Below, piece by piece: positions 50,401 through 62,400 of a stretch of 64,000 bases of DNA. Below the pieces are notes generated by a model. The model was not told where the DNA came from. It saw only the letters and a list, made by a program, of their open reading frames with translations, and ran no database searches. Location: assembly GCA_003640385.1 (NCBI GenBank), contig RCAB01000133.1:1-64000 (forward strand), given 5' to 3'. Each line of letters begins with the position of its first letter. Position 1 is the stretch's first letter. The stretch is from Setaria digitata (Eukaryota; Nematoda; Chromadorea; Rhabditida; Setariidae). The position numbers were made by a program, and so were the translations under genes.

Positions 50401-52544
50401 CAGTTGCTTACATGTCATTTTTTTTGTGTCACAAAGTTATGTAACAATCGATGCAATTCTGGTCTACTTCTATCATCTTTTATTCTAAAATTATAATATA
50501 ATGTTCGTTCACCTTGGACAAATGCTCAACTTCTGTTTTGCTGTAGTTGTGCTCTTCCTTCATATCAGCTTTGTTAGAACTGCCTTCATCTAATTTTGGC
50601 GTTAATTTTAATTCATGAGTCTGTAAAAAAACATAGATACATGTCTTAATAGAATCTTAATAGAACTTCAAATCCCCTCAGATAATGCACAGAACAGATG
50701 GGCACAAGATCAATGAAGTGCTTGCTGTGGAAGTTAAAGAGCGATACCTCGGGGGCACTATCTTCCTCCTGAATAGTACAGGTTGAAAAACTCGTCTGAT
50801 GCAATTTTATGCCTTCATTTTCAGCTTCAACAATCATTTTTGTTCTTCGCAAACCTTCGACAAATAAATCGAAAATATTATGATCCAACCAGCGGATGAA
50901 GGTTTTGCCAAGACCAATATATGAATTGCATTTTTCTGCTTTCAGAAACTTTCCCTATGAATTTGCTGTATTCATTACCGTTTTTAACGCCATTCAAACA
51001 CGCAAGAGATCTTACGTAAAAAGAATAGATTAAATCTTCGCATCGACCGTTTAATTATTAAATTAAGCAACTAATCACTAATTTATTAATGTATCAAATT
51101 CGACTTTGTTCAAACGAATGTACGTACTTTTATATTATCAAACAGTCAATGAAAACATCGCTTACTCATTCTTTGTTTGGTCAAGAAAGGCAATTCTTCA
51201 TGAATTTTCGATAACTATCCAGTTTCTAGGGAACTGACCTCCAGGAATTTTTTGATTTCTTTGTTGAAGTATGCAATAAATGGAGTTGGTAAAGATGTTT
51301 CACTCAAAAACACCATAAACGATTTACATGGATACTGCTCTGGGATTTCTAGTCGCAACCTTACAGCTTTTACTTCGAAAACCTCAAAAGAAATCAAAAT
51401 TTGGAACTTACAGAAATTTCCTAGGAAGAGGGACCAGCAGTTAAAAAGCAAAGCACTAAAAGTCATTTTTATATGAATGTGACTGTTCGAAGAAAATTTT
51501 CAGGCGTGAACTTACCCACTCCGGATCAGTGACTTTGTATTCAAATTCTATAAAACAAGAATTGTCATTGTATGTAAACTTCGCATCACGAAATCTCCGT
51601 CCAAAATAATTGATTTCTGAATTCCGAATATCAAGTTGTTCATTTTTCCCCACATCGTCCTTGGTTACGACAGCTACATTTGGCCGAATTATTGATCGTA
51701 CAGGTTTGAAACTAGTATGTGATGGAACAGAGCCAGAAATGTTAGCATCAGTTTCATTCTTTATGTGCAGAAAGCGGCAGTATTTCCCAAAATAACACGA
51801 TTTCTCAGTGGCGAAATATTTACAAACCTTTCTTTTTGAAGGCTTTAGCGGTAATACAGAAATACCGCTACTCTGCTCCTTTATCGGATCTGTAATGGAA
51901 AATAAATCTCCTGATAAATTTATCAAACATATCATAAAAACCCTACATAAGCAATTAAGCCCTAAACATCACTAATAGAACAACCTTTTAGTATTTACCA
52001 AACTACGGACTCAAAAAAGGAGTTTATAATGCCATCCGTTAAATCAGTGCTTTTTTTTTTTAATATATATTTCATAATCCTAGCCCAAATTACTTAGCAA
52101 TTCACTTCAGGAGAAATTTTGTGCTTAGCCCTCATAATAATTTCAACGATCTTCAAAACAAGCTGCTAACTATCCCGAACACTTGAAGCTACAGCCAAAA
52201 CTTATTGCCTAGCAGAAGAATTGAACAATAGAAGATACACACATCGCTCATCTTCTCCTTTTGCATTTGAACCTAATGAAGACGATTGTGAAACAGAATT
52301 TTGCTCCGTTACTACATTTTCACTTTCCACAGCAGCAGGAGCAGGTGATGACCCCAGAAGTTTGGGCCGTTTCTTCTCATTTCGAAAACGACGATAACCG
52401 TAACGAGCACTTCGAGGTGAAGCACCTTCTGCACATGAAGCAGCAACGGAGGATTTTTTTCTTGTGCTTCCCGTTGTCTGCTGAACCGAACACATCAAAA
52501 AAATTGGAAAAATAGGAAAAAACCAAAGAGACCGACCTTCGCAT
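47481..52544 (-). CDS. CCCH, RWD-like and CHY zinc-finger protein
   Basis: Twelve minus-strand exons (52544-52533, 52477-52243, 51889-51516, 51382-51239, 50954-50748, 50620-50513, 50382-50192, 50050-49885, 48574-48471, 48390-48276, 47908-47799, 47577-47481) close in phase to about 620 residues. A basic, low-complexity N terminus leads to a CCCH finger (C-x8-C-x5-C-x3-H, within VCKYFATEKSCYFGKYCRFLH's core). Next is an RWD/E2-like fold (FEYKVTDPEW, then RLEIPEQYP), a region with C-x2-C pairs (RCAKCSA, MQCNKD), and a CHY finger: GTCKHYKKSYRWFRFPCCG, CDSCHND, VCGFCSKEQ, CINCNEN. The tail is lysine-rich. CHY fingers bind zinc and occur in E3 ligases such as Pirh2 and in Hot13; CCCH fingers usually bind RNA. 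The role of this combination is unknown to me. The start is uncertain: an upstream ATG at 52561 reads unspliced into exon 2 and would add a hydrophobic leader. Confidence 0.8.
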
Positions 52545-52576
52545 TTTTCTCTTCGCCTCATCGAGTAAAAACAATT

Positions 52577-52586
52577 CTGAAAAGAG
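52577..52586 (-). promoter_or_regulatory. Probable spliced-leader acceptor of the zinc-finger gene
   Basis: On the minus strand CTCTTTTCAG ends 15 bases before the first ATG and 32 before the preferred one. It lies about 900 bp after the stop of the upstream EXOSC6 gene, as would be expected for a downstream operon gene, though an independent promoter is equally possible. Confidence 0.45.
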
Positions 52587-53494
52587 AAACACTAAAATAT
52601 GCATAAGAACTTACCATAACTCCAAAAAACGCCAAGGATTATAAGCGCAAATAACATGCAGCATAGCACGTACCGGCAACTGCAATTTTATAATTTCAAC
52701 AAATACCACACCAGCTCACTTTAAATAATATCATGATTATATCTGTTTCTTTTATTGCACCGACGCTAGACGAAGAGGTGAACAAGTCTTCCCACTGTTC
52801 CATCACTGTTACTAATTCCTATTCTTCAAATGAGTGGTTATTTCCCACCAGTGTAGATGGCTAGAAATGATAACATCCATAAGTATATAAAGACTAGATT
52901 TTCTATTTATTCAGGAAAATCGATTTAAACCACCTAATTCTTCATAAATTATATGGGACATTACCGAAAAGGAAATAAAACATATAAAAGAACAAAGCTT
53001 GGAACTGTTTTTATCACTGTGTCAGAAATAATTCACTGCCCAAATTTATTAATCAAGACACAAAACAAAGAGCAAAAGAAGAGATGTTAGTCACATTGCA
53101 ATCATCAGGACCCTTGCAGTTTAGTTTTCTGATTCTCTTTTCTTTCTGAATTAGTATACAATTCAATAACATTTCATAGCTTGAATAGTATGTAATTCCT
53201 TTGCTGAGTAAAAGAAAAAGGAAGTGAGTAAGGTACAGCTGTGTAAGTTATTAAACAGTAACAATAACGATATTAGATAAGAAGATTTCTTGAGATCGGT
53301 AAAATTAAACTAGGTTAGTATCAACAAGCAGTATAATGAAATACCTCTGCTTTCGAGTTATTTTTCAATCTTTTTTCCTGTTCATACCTTAGAGCGATTT
53401 AAATCCATATTTCGTTCCAGTTATAGAAAACGAAATAACTGTAGGAGGTAAACCAATTACTCATAATTACAGTATCATTTACAAAAGCCTCATA
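52587..53494. other. Same-strand spacer, 0.9 kb
   Basis: The spacer between EXOSC6 and the zinc-finger gene contains no long open frame. It is AT-rich, without recognisable repeats. Confidence 0.6.
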
Positions 53495-54850
53495 TTACCT
53501 ACCGGTGAGTGTTTTACGTACTAAAGGATATAATTTCAGTGAATTTTCCACGGCTACAGAAATAGCCTGTCTTAACTGATTTGGTGCAGCAATGCCAACA
53601 AATTCACAACATGCTAACTGATTTAGTGATGGCATCATGCCAACGGTAACTGAAAGATAAGCATTTTCGGGGAACTCCTCGGAATCAGTTACAGGAGGAA
53701 GTGGAAATAAACTTGTTGATGGATCAACAATGATGCGGCCATCTGGTAGCATCAAAATATGAGCAGCTACACAAACGTCGTAAACTTGTATACCAGAATC
53801 AATCAGAGCTAAAGAAGAGGCCATTAAAGATGCCGCCAAAACACCACCATCATCGCTGAGGACTGTTATTTCAACATCAATCTGTGCTTTACAGAATAAT
53901 TCCAAACAAACAATTGATCGTAAAGCAGACTCCACGGCACTACGAATTCCATTATTTTCTTTATTTGAAGTTGAGGAAAAATTTGAACCTGAAGTTGAGA
54001 TAATCGGAATGACAAGAATAAGTATCATTCTAACATTCACCTAACTAATGGAATTATTTTCATTGTTTTATTTCTTTTAGTTTTACTACATATGTGTTGC
54101 TCTTAGTTTAGTAAATACATCAAGCACTACTTTAGCTCTATATACGAAATAACAAAGACTGTTCTACTGCCAAACTCTGGATAACAACAAAAAAAGAACA
54201 CGAAAGCGAGAGTAGAAAGAGAGGGAAGGAAAGTTGAAATGGCATGGTTACATTTTCATCGAAAAGGTAATAGCAACAAGTAGCAAACGGAAGTAAAGGC
54301 AGGTGTTATAGGAAAGCCCAATTTTCTCCACCAATACTTTTCATTAACATCAGAAAGACTATTTTCTTTATTAGGAAACATAACAATACTGTAATACTCA
54401 TATTTATCTTCCCAGACATTACTTAGGGACCAAATGTTAAGTGCACAACTACGCGTCAGTTTAGCTAAAATACTGTAGACCAAAAATTGCTTCCTTGAAA
54501 ACTTCAGTTTTTGATTATTTTCAAAAGTGAATAACAAGAAAAAGTCAACCAATACCTGTAACAGAATTGCTCTCCATTGAGGTATTCTTGAAATAGACAT
54601 AAAGTTGCCCTTCTGTTGGCTCCACATCGGTGGTTTTTGTTAATTCTTTAGGACCATCGACCGAGCAAATAATTTTTGTGGAACCAAATTCAACATAAAC
54701 CGAGCCTTTCTGATCATGTAAAGCACCAGTTCGCATCATAATCGGCCGGAATGTCCCCGACGCATTTCTAGAACTCTTTTCAATTTCAGCGATTTTTGTC
54801 CGTCTTAATAGATGATTGAGTGCTACTGGTTTCACTGAGGACTGCTGCAT
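53495..54850 (-). CDS. Exosome core subunit MTR3/EXOSC6 (RNase PH-like)
   Basis: Two minus-strand exons (54850-54556 and 53988-53495) close to 262 residues. The protein follows the MTR3 pattern: FRPIMMRTGALHDQKGSVYV, GSTKIICSVDGPKE, then CKAQIDVEITVLSDDGGVLA, ALIDSGIQVYDV, and MMPSLNQLACCEF with a final helix. RNase PH-like subunits build the six-membered ring of the exosome, through which RNA is threaded to RRP44/RRP6; MTR3 itself lacks catalytic residues in animals and I see none here. RRP41 and RRP46 are less likely, since the N-terminal DGR signature of RRP41 is absent. The intron interrupts the variable loop after the second strand. The stop at 53495 overlaps an AG/GTAATA donor-like sequence, so an additional 3' exon cannot be fully excluded. 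Confidence 0.88.
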
Positions 54851-56849
54851 GGTCTAGAAAGTGAAAAAAGTAACTATAGCGCGAATATGATTTACAATTA
54901 GTTTTACTGATGATTGCAGAGGATATATGAACACATATATCAATTGTGTATTTGACTACTATTTACGAAATAACACCAGATTTTCTACCTATCTTCCAAT
55001 TAAAGTATTTAATTGGCTACACAAGAGTAATAAAATTTTGTTCAGAAATCGTTCGATAATAAGGATATTTTTGTAAAGCTTGAAATAATGATAAGAAATC
55101 GAACTTATTGCATTTTCATTACAAGATTATACCATATCATCCACGCACGATCTTTGCGCTTAAAATTGATCATGCTTAGATTTATGTTAGCAAGAAGCAA
55201 ATTTCAGAGAAATTGGTGCTGATAAGAAACAAAAAATCTCCTCCTAATACTACTCGCTTAAGCTATGTCTAAATGTTAGGACCATATTGCCACCTCATTC
55301 TGGATTTGTGATTTCCTTATCTCGAATTATTCTTACGGCTCGTCCACCGTTACGTCTGAAATGTTGAAGGATAGTGGTCCAGATACGATGTCTGTAGCAC
55401 ATTTGATGGAATGCTAATTGATTTGATAAGATATTATTCCTTCGCTACACTGCAACCTGTAATTTCTTAGAATTAAACAATGTGTACGTGTGTGTGTGAG
55501 ATTGGAGGCAAAGATTTTATTTAGATTGTTTTCAAATTCAAAATGACACTCTCGAGTAACGACATTATGATATTGACACGAAAACTTTAAATCTAAACGA
55601 TTGCAATGCAATCTTTGCATGTATAAATTTCTCTTCCGCTTTACCCCAGCAATTTAATAATCTCTTAAGAAAAATCTATTCACCCTTGTAATGTAATTAT
55701 TCCTTCGCGAAGGTAGAATTTTTAATTGAAAAAAATCCAAAATTCCGTTAAAATCAATGAAATATCAATTTTCTGTTGTTCTAATCTTTGCATATCAAAG
55801 AATTGTGGAAGATTTTTGTTGATGCTTGAATCCTTCAACATTTATACCAGGATTGTGTTGAAGACTTTTTTCAAAGCAAACTCTGAAACTCGTTATGAAA
55901 GAGCCGGTTGAAATTTCAGATGAAAGAGGCTGGAAGAAACCGACAAATTCGCCGTTGCTTGCAAATTTGGTTTCTGGTATTTCGGATCTTTCTTTTAAAT
56001 ATGAGAGATCGAATTATCTTTACTCTGTGGAGAGATTATTGCTCCAATATTACATTACTAATTACGAGATTTCAGAAAAGAGTAAATACAAAAATCACTA
56101 TAAGTGAGTGAAGCAAACAATTAGTGTTCCTTGTTTGCTATCTCCCGGTTCCATACACAACAGTGGAAACTGGAAGAATTCATTTTGCTTGAGGAAGGTC
56201 AAACTGTCGCATATTTAATTATTCGATTTCACTAGACTCATTAGAATTAACTATAACCACTGATCAAATAGCGACAGAATTATATTTTTCGACAGTTGAA
56301 CGATAGTAAGACCACACATATGGAGTCACCGATCATATTTACAGATATTCAGTAGATATCCACTATAAAAATCGTATGGACGAAGTTATTGTGTGAATCA
56401 CGTCACATAAATGATAAATGAACATTTCTTTAATCTAATATAATGCAAAAAATTCTGCCAAATCATAACGACAATTTTGACAAAAGATCAAAATTAGTAA
56501 ATTTTAGTGACGGTGTAAGTGGGAGGGATGAAAACAATTTATATGACAAAAAATGATGTGTTTCAAAGTCTCACAATAGATTACTTTTTATCTTGAATTG
56601 TGATAAAGATCAGAATACAAAGCTGATACTATCAAAATAGCTTTTATTTTGGAAATAACTGATTACTTTCGTGTTTAATTTCACAACAAAATCATTGGGA
56701 GAAAGCAGAATCGTTAGAATAGTATAAATACACAGACTTTTAAAGAAGTCAGCGCTAGAAGTTCTTTTTTTTCTTCTTTTCTTGTCATCGCGTTCAGGCA
56801 GCTGTGTTTCTGTCTGGAATTAATATAATTATTTGTATATGAGAAATAA
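54851..56849. other. Promoter region between divergent EXOSC6 and TGF-beta genes
   Basis: 2 kb containing both upstream regions. A plus-strand ATG frame of 70 codons (55895-56107) and an overlapping one in another frame (55908-56111) have no recognised domain. A short (GT)n-like stretch lies at about 55482-55500. No RNA gene is seen. Confidence 0.5.
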
Positions 56850-58794
56850 ATGTCCCAGTGGTTTCCGGTGAGACCATACTTGCTTGCAATGTTGGTATTC
56901 ATTTGTTCCTGCCAAATTAATCGACCATCTCCACCAAAATTATCATTGTCGACATTATCATCGATACTATCACGAAATCTTCCATTATTATCGCTATCAT
57001 TACTATCATCATCATCATCATCAATGCCGTGCCCTTTTGGAAATTATTTATTTGATGTTAATGAACCATTTTTGGTCAACCGTTCCACTGATCAGGTTGG
57101 GTCTTTTTTCTTTTTGAGAAGAATACTTCCCTTGACTTGTTCAACCTTTTCGACGACACCTACTTAATTATTAAATCTAATTTTATCAGTGTATTAAAAC
57201 AATATGTTGAAAGTGGGATGGAACTTTGTTAGCAACAAACAATATTACTAATGAGCGTATTTCAGAAGCCATCAGTTCGAATTTTTCACAACTATAAACA
57301 TGTTAGATCTGGCCGATCGCATGATGAATACATTTCTTTTAATGATAAAGGTGCTAATTGCACTTCATTTATGATGACAGCAAGCCTTATGAGTTCAATA
57401 TGGAATTTAGACGTAATATTCCAATAGAAAAAAAAAAAACATATTTATTTTTAATGACTACTGTTAAATAACCTCGCTTTCATTCTACCATAAATATTAA
57501 GTTTTACATTCCACTTTTATGAATATCTTTAAAAAAATTATTGTAGGCTTAATATTGGCGTTTTTAAAGATGTTGGATAATTAAATAACGCTAATTTATA
57601 TTTAGAAGATTTCCGAAAAAAGCGAGGTGTCGATCAAGATTGCAGTGCCGGCTTCTGCTGTTTGAAAAGTTTATATTTTGATTTTCATGAGCATGGTATG
57701 GATTATATCATCAAGCCATCAGGGTTAGTTAATTAATTTGGCTGATCAGTTTTAGAAGGAGGTTTCATTCTTCACATAATTTGTGTCACAGAAGAGAATG
57801 AGAGTGAAATAGCGGAATGAAAGTTCAGAATAGACATTGAAGCTGATCGCTCGTTGTAGATTCAATATAAATTTCTGTGAAGGTGAATGCAATATGGAAA
57901 TTCAAACTAATGATCGCGATATGTTAATTTTACAAGATGGAATGAATCATCCAGAAAGCCCATTCCGACGAAGACTTTCTTGTTGTATACCAATTAAATG
58001 GTCATCTGTTGAGGTATCACTTAATTACTACTACTGCTTCCCTGTAACTAGTAATGTATAAGTTGAAGTATCAGCAGTCCTTGAATTTTTTACTAAATTT
58101 TCGAATAAGTTAGAAAGAGTTAAAACAACAGTGATTGGTTTCATCTATGTCTTTGGCAATATCTTGTCACTTAACCTCGAACATACGTAACAGAATTTCA
58201 CTTCAGATTATCGAAAGTAGGGATGGTACCGAGTTAAACCGTACATTGGAAAATGTAAAAGTTGTCGAGTGTGGATGTGCAATTTAGGATCTTGTGAAGT
58301 GCCTCTCACATTAAAAAATATGTCGTGAAGTGTAGGATGTTGTTGCCGAACACAAGGATGATACCGAAGCAATACAACTACAGGATGCTATTTATAGAAC
58401 TTTAATATAAATTTCAGTCTGGAGTGCTACTGATGTGATGGAATATATAAGTCTTATTACGATGTTAAAGTTCAAAAAAGGAGCCAAAGTTACAAAAAGA
58501 TTATTTGTCTCGAGTTTGTTGCTGTTATTGATGCATCTGTGAAAGAAAACTGAAGTTCGTAGTTGAAGTACTACAAACTTCTTGCAATTCAAATATTTAT
58601 ATGAATTAAAGAATGCTTAGAAATAATTTTTAAAGAAAGCAAAAATGCTATCAACTAGTAAGTGAGATACAAGTAATATATCTAATTTCCCTTCCCCAAG
58701 TTCATCTGTTTTTATTTAGAATGGAACGAAAATCACAGTCCTAGTTGAATACAGTGAACGAATTTGTAAAATCCTTGCTAATAGATTGAAATAA
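56850..58794 (+). CDS. Divergent TGF-beta superfamily ligand
   Basis: Five exons (56850-57095, 57266-57350, 57606-57723, 57860-58043, 58720-58794) close to 235 residues. A signal peptide (YLLAMLVFICSC, about residues 10-21) precedes a short pro-region of about 100 residues, then a furin-type RKKR site in exon 3. The mature domain has the TGF-beta layout: C-CC start (DCSAGFCCLK), DFHEHGMDYIIKP, NFCEGEC, and SCCIPIKW followed by the finger-2 strands. Ligands of this family are secreted disulfide-linked dimers acting on serine/threonine kinase receptors; in nematodes they control dauer/larval development, body size and neurons. Oddities: the canonical C-x-C near the C terminus reads C-K-I and is followed by eight extra residues, and the pro-region is a serine/leucine run coded by a TCA/TTA trinucleotide repeat. 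An in-frame stop lies directly before the ATG. The exon 4 donor (GTAACT) was chosen because it keeps the expected finger-2 length. Confidence 0.8.
56932..57025 (+). repeat. Imperfect TCA/TTA trinucleotide repeat inside a coding exon
   Basis: In-frame TCA, TTA and related codons give an alternating Ser/Leu tract ending in six serines in the ligand's propeptide. It includes a near-perfect (TCA)n run of about 20 bases before 57022. Such tracts vary in length between individuals. Confidence 0.8.
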
Positions 58795-59445
58795 TGCAGA
58801 AAACGGAGTGATTTATATTTCACCTTTTTCAGTGATACCGATAGTTCCAAATAAATATTTCTTAAATTGACAGTTCTGTTTCTTTTATTCTTCAGAAGTT
58901 TTTTGTATTTTGTTGATACGTTCTTCCTCAGATCCAATCTTTTAATAAATATTTCTTTAACATATTTTTTGAATTTGCTTGTCTGTATCATGTGTGTTGT
59001 CACCGCTCATTTTCCTTCATCGTCATCGATCAGAATTCTATTTCCATGATCAGTCACTATTTTAGTTTATTCAAAGCAGATTTTATTTTTGTTTATTCCT
59101 TTATATGTGCATAATTTTGTAACAAAATTTGTTGCATTAGTCAGTATGGCATGTAATTTGCATTAATATAAATAAATTCTTTTTTATATTAATAGCAACT
59201 CAAATCCCATGGAAATAGTATGGTTTAACATAATCCGAGCACTGTAATATACACAGTCAGCTTTTTCTTTTGTATTCATAGAGCAGATTAAAATTTTCCT
59301 TCTCAAAATAAAATTTGCTTTTCTGACACTTTTTTGAGCCAATAAGTTTTTATTTCATGACTGCTAAATTATTTGCAAGTATTGAAAACATTTTCATATA
59401 AATTATGGAAAAAGAGAAGTACTAACCATTAAAGAACCATTATTA
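58795..59445. other. Spacer between ligand and DC-STAMP genes
   Basis: 650 bp, T-rich. Open frames on both strands (for example 58867-59049 plus) are low-complexity and have no domain. It probably holds the ligand's 3' UTR and the next gene's leader. Confidence 0.6.
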
Positions 59446-62400
59446 ATGTACCGGATGCAGTTTCTCGGTTGTTTTGAAATGTTCCAAAGATTGTTCAGTG
59501 AGCCATACCGAGAAGAACGAAGAATTCGACTTGGCCGTTCAAAATTTCTTGATATTTTTTTTTACAGTGGTGTTTATGATTATCGTCGATTGAGAATTTT
59601 CATTAATTTTCCTGTTGGATTTCTGATTGCTTCCTTACTTTACAAATTTGGTAAATACCTTAAAAAAAGAAAAAAAATCAGCTAAAAATTCGAAAAAGAT
59701 CTCTAAATACGCTGCAATGATATTTTAATCCCATAGTTTCACTGTTATCACATATTCAGTTTATCAAGTATTAAACTGATAAAATATGTCCAAATCGGAT
59801 TACTGCATTCAGTTATTTAATATTCTATAAGCGATAGCTAGGCGGAAAATGTATCACTGGTAAAAAAATGATTTCTTGGAAGCTTACGGAGTCAAAATTT
59901 TATTTTTAAAAATTTAGTTGAATGAAATTTGTTTTTTTCAGCTTGGCATCAAATTAATTTTGCTGATTTCGATCGATTTGCAGAACAGATCTTAAAATGG
60001 TCGCTTATTCTGACTTGTGCAGTAACATTTGCAATGAGCCCGGTGCTGCTTTCGTGTTTATCAAATTAAAAAAGTTTCCTTAAAAAGTGATCATGGTTTT
60101 ATTAAGGCTTAAAATGAAACAGAAGTAGATCAAATTTAAAATTCTGATCAAGTTTAATTAAAAATTTCTACTTTTCCAGTTATTTCGTTGTGCAATCATA
60201 TGTGTCCTATTTGGAGCTTTAGGAAAAAACGGCCAGAATCTGCTTACTGTCATTGTTTTCAATAGTTTGAGCGGTGGCCCGATCGATAATATTTTACAGA
60301 ATTTTAAAGTTAGCACAAGCATGATAACTTGTCATATTAAACAAAAGGAAGATATGATAACCCAAAGGGTTGTTATGGCCACTGGCCCAGTTGAAGCTTT
60401 CATGGCTAAGCAATTTGGTGAGTTTTACACTGAAAATGTTTCTAATTTGCAATTAAAAAGCTGTTAAATGACTGTCTCAAAAAAAAATGATGAAGAAACA
60501 TTTGATTGCTACTTCTGTTAGCAATTTAGGAGAAAAAAATCTATCAAAGATAGAATAGACAGTTTCAAAAAAATGAGCTAAATGTTTTAAAGGAAGTTTT
60601 ATGGTCCCTAAAAGTATAAATTATAGTTTCTTTGTGTTAATTCATAATACAGATGGATGATTCATATCATTTTGATTCTAAGTAACATTAAAAATTATCT
60701 CTCTAAATTTTAGAAAGTTCAAAAAAGCTGAATTTCTTTAACTGACTACTATCACAAGTCGAAATGTTTAATTTTCGGTAAATCAACCACAAAAGGACAA
60801 AAAATGATTGCAATGGTGAAGTCATTGGTGGAACCACTTGCATACGATTTCACGTTAAGTGATGAAGATAAAGCTTTGGCAGCAACAATTGATGCTGCTG
60901 AGGTTTAAAATTAAAACTTAATTTCCTTTTTATGTGAGTAGAGTAGTTCTTCACATTTAAATTGAAATATCAATTTTCTCAAGTAGTTTGAGGGCTAATT
61001 GAGAGTTAGAATCTTCGCTTATTTGCACTTTCTTTTCTTGGATGCTTAATGAGGAATCAGTTCCGAGTACTAAGATATTATGAAAAACTATTTTACATGA
61101 ATAATTCTTAGGAAAATTCGAACATTACTACCAACAGTTATTTACAAATAATAGCACAGTCGAGATTTACAGGTGTAATTAATCTCGGAACTTCATCCTG
61201 TCGTAGTGGTTTATAATGATTCTTGCAGTGTATAATACACGGAACATGCGACACCTTTAATTAAATATTTATTTAAGAGCCTACAAAAACGTGATGAAAT
61301 GCTCAATAAAGAACCAGACGAAACAAAGGAAAGTGAAGCAATTAAAATGCAAAAGTCGGTGCTACCGGCTTGGAATAAATTGAAATCAAAAGTGAAATTT
61401 GTTTTGCCAGGAAACATTTTTTTTTTTGAAATCTTTTATTTAAAGATTCCTTAAAATAAATTGAAAAATAATTGGAATGTTTTATGTTATGAAATACAAA
61501 GTAGTCTATGGAATAAGACGAAAATATTTCCATTCTGTGTAACAGTACCATTACCATAATGGCAGTGAATTAAAACTAATTTTGAAATGAGACACTTTTA
61601 ATTTTGAAATTGATAGCTATCTAAATTGTTATCAATACGTGTCCACTACCAATGTAACGAAGTTTTCGACAAAGGAGTTAAAAAATGCCACGAAACATTC
61701 CGCGATATGAAGGTATATATATATAATTTTATCTAAAAATTTTTAAGAAATTTCTTAGATTTTCACTTAAATTTAATAAAAATATTTTATCAGAAAACAA
61801 ACAATTTTAGAAAAAATGAAGCTAATTTGAAAATTGAAAGTTTTTGGGAAGCAAAGCTTATTTTATCATAAACTAGCGATTTTTATCCACCTGTGTTAAA
61901 AACTAACCAACTGCTTAGAACAAATGTTATACTATTCTTTGGTTTCTGCCAATCTTCAAAGGAAAAATTTGTGATAAATTTGATACGCTTCAAATTTGTC
62001 AAGTTTCGAAGAAGGTTTTCGCTTTCTTTTCCTTTTTTGATCTTGTAAAGTCTTCTCGTATTCTTTTGAATGGCAGTTAATGAGTAGAAAAAGTTTCATT
62101 TATATTTTCTGATGGAAATAAAATATCTGCAAAAAAAGGTACAATTTGCTCTAATCATTGCTTTAATCGAAATCAGTTGTTGTTAATAGAAAAAACGAAC
62201 GAATTTCGATATAAGCAGTTGATATTAATTAAAGGTAACTGAAGCAATCACGTTTTGTGATCAAATGACGAATCAAGTGTTATCAAGGACTAAAAATTTA
62301 GACAGCGATATAACAGATGCGTACAATTTGACGGAAGATATTATGGATCACTTACGTGTTAATGTAAAATATTTTTGCTATTTTTTGATGTTTACACAAA

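Noticed and set aside
54256..54627. 123-codon minus-strand frame overlapping EXOSC6 exon 1
   Set aside because: It runs into the EXOSC6 intron in a different frame from the conserved RNase PH-like reading.
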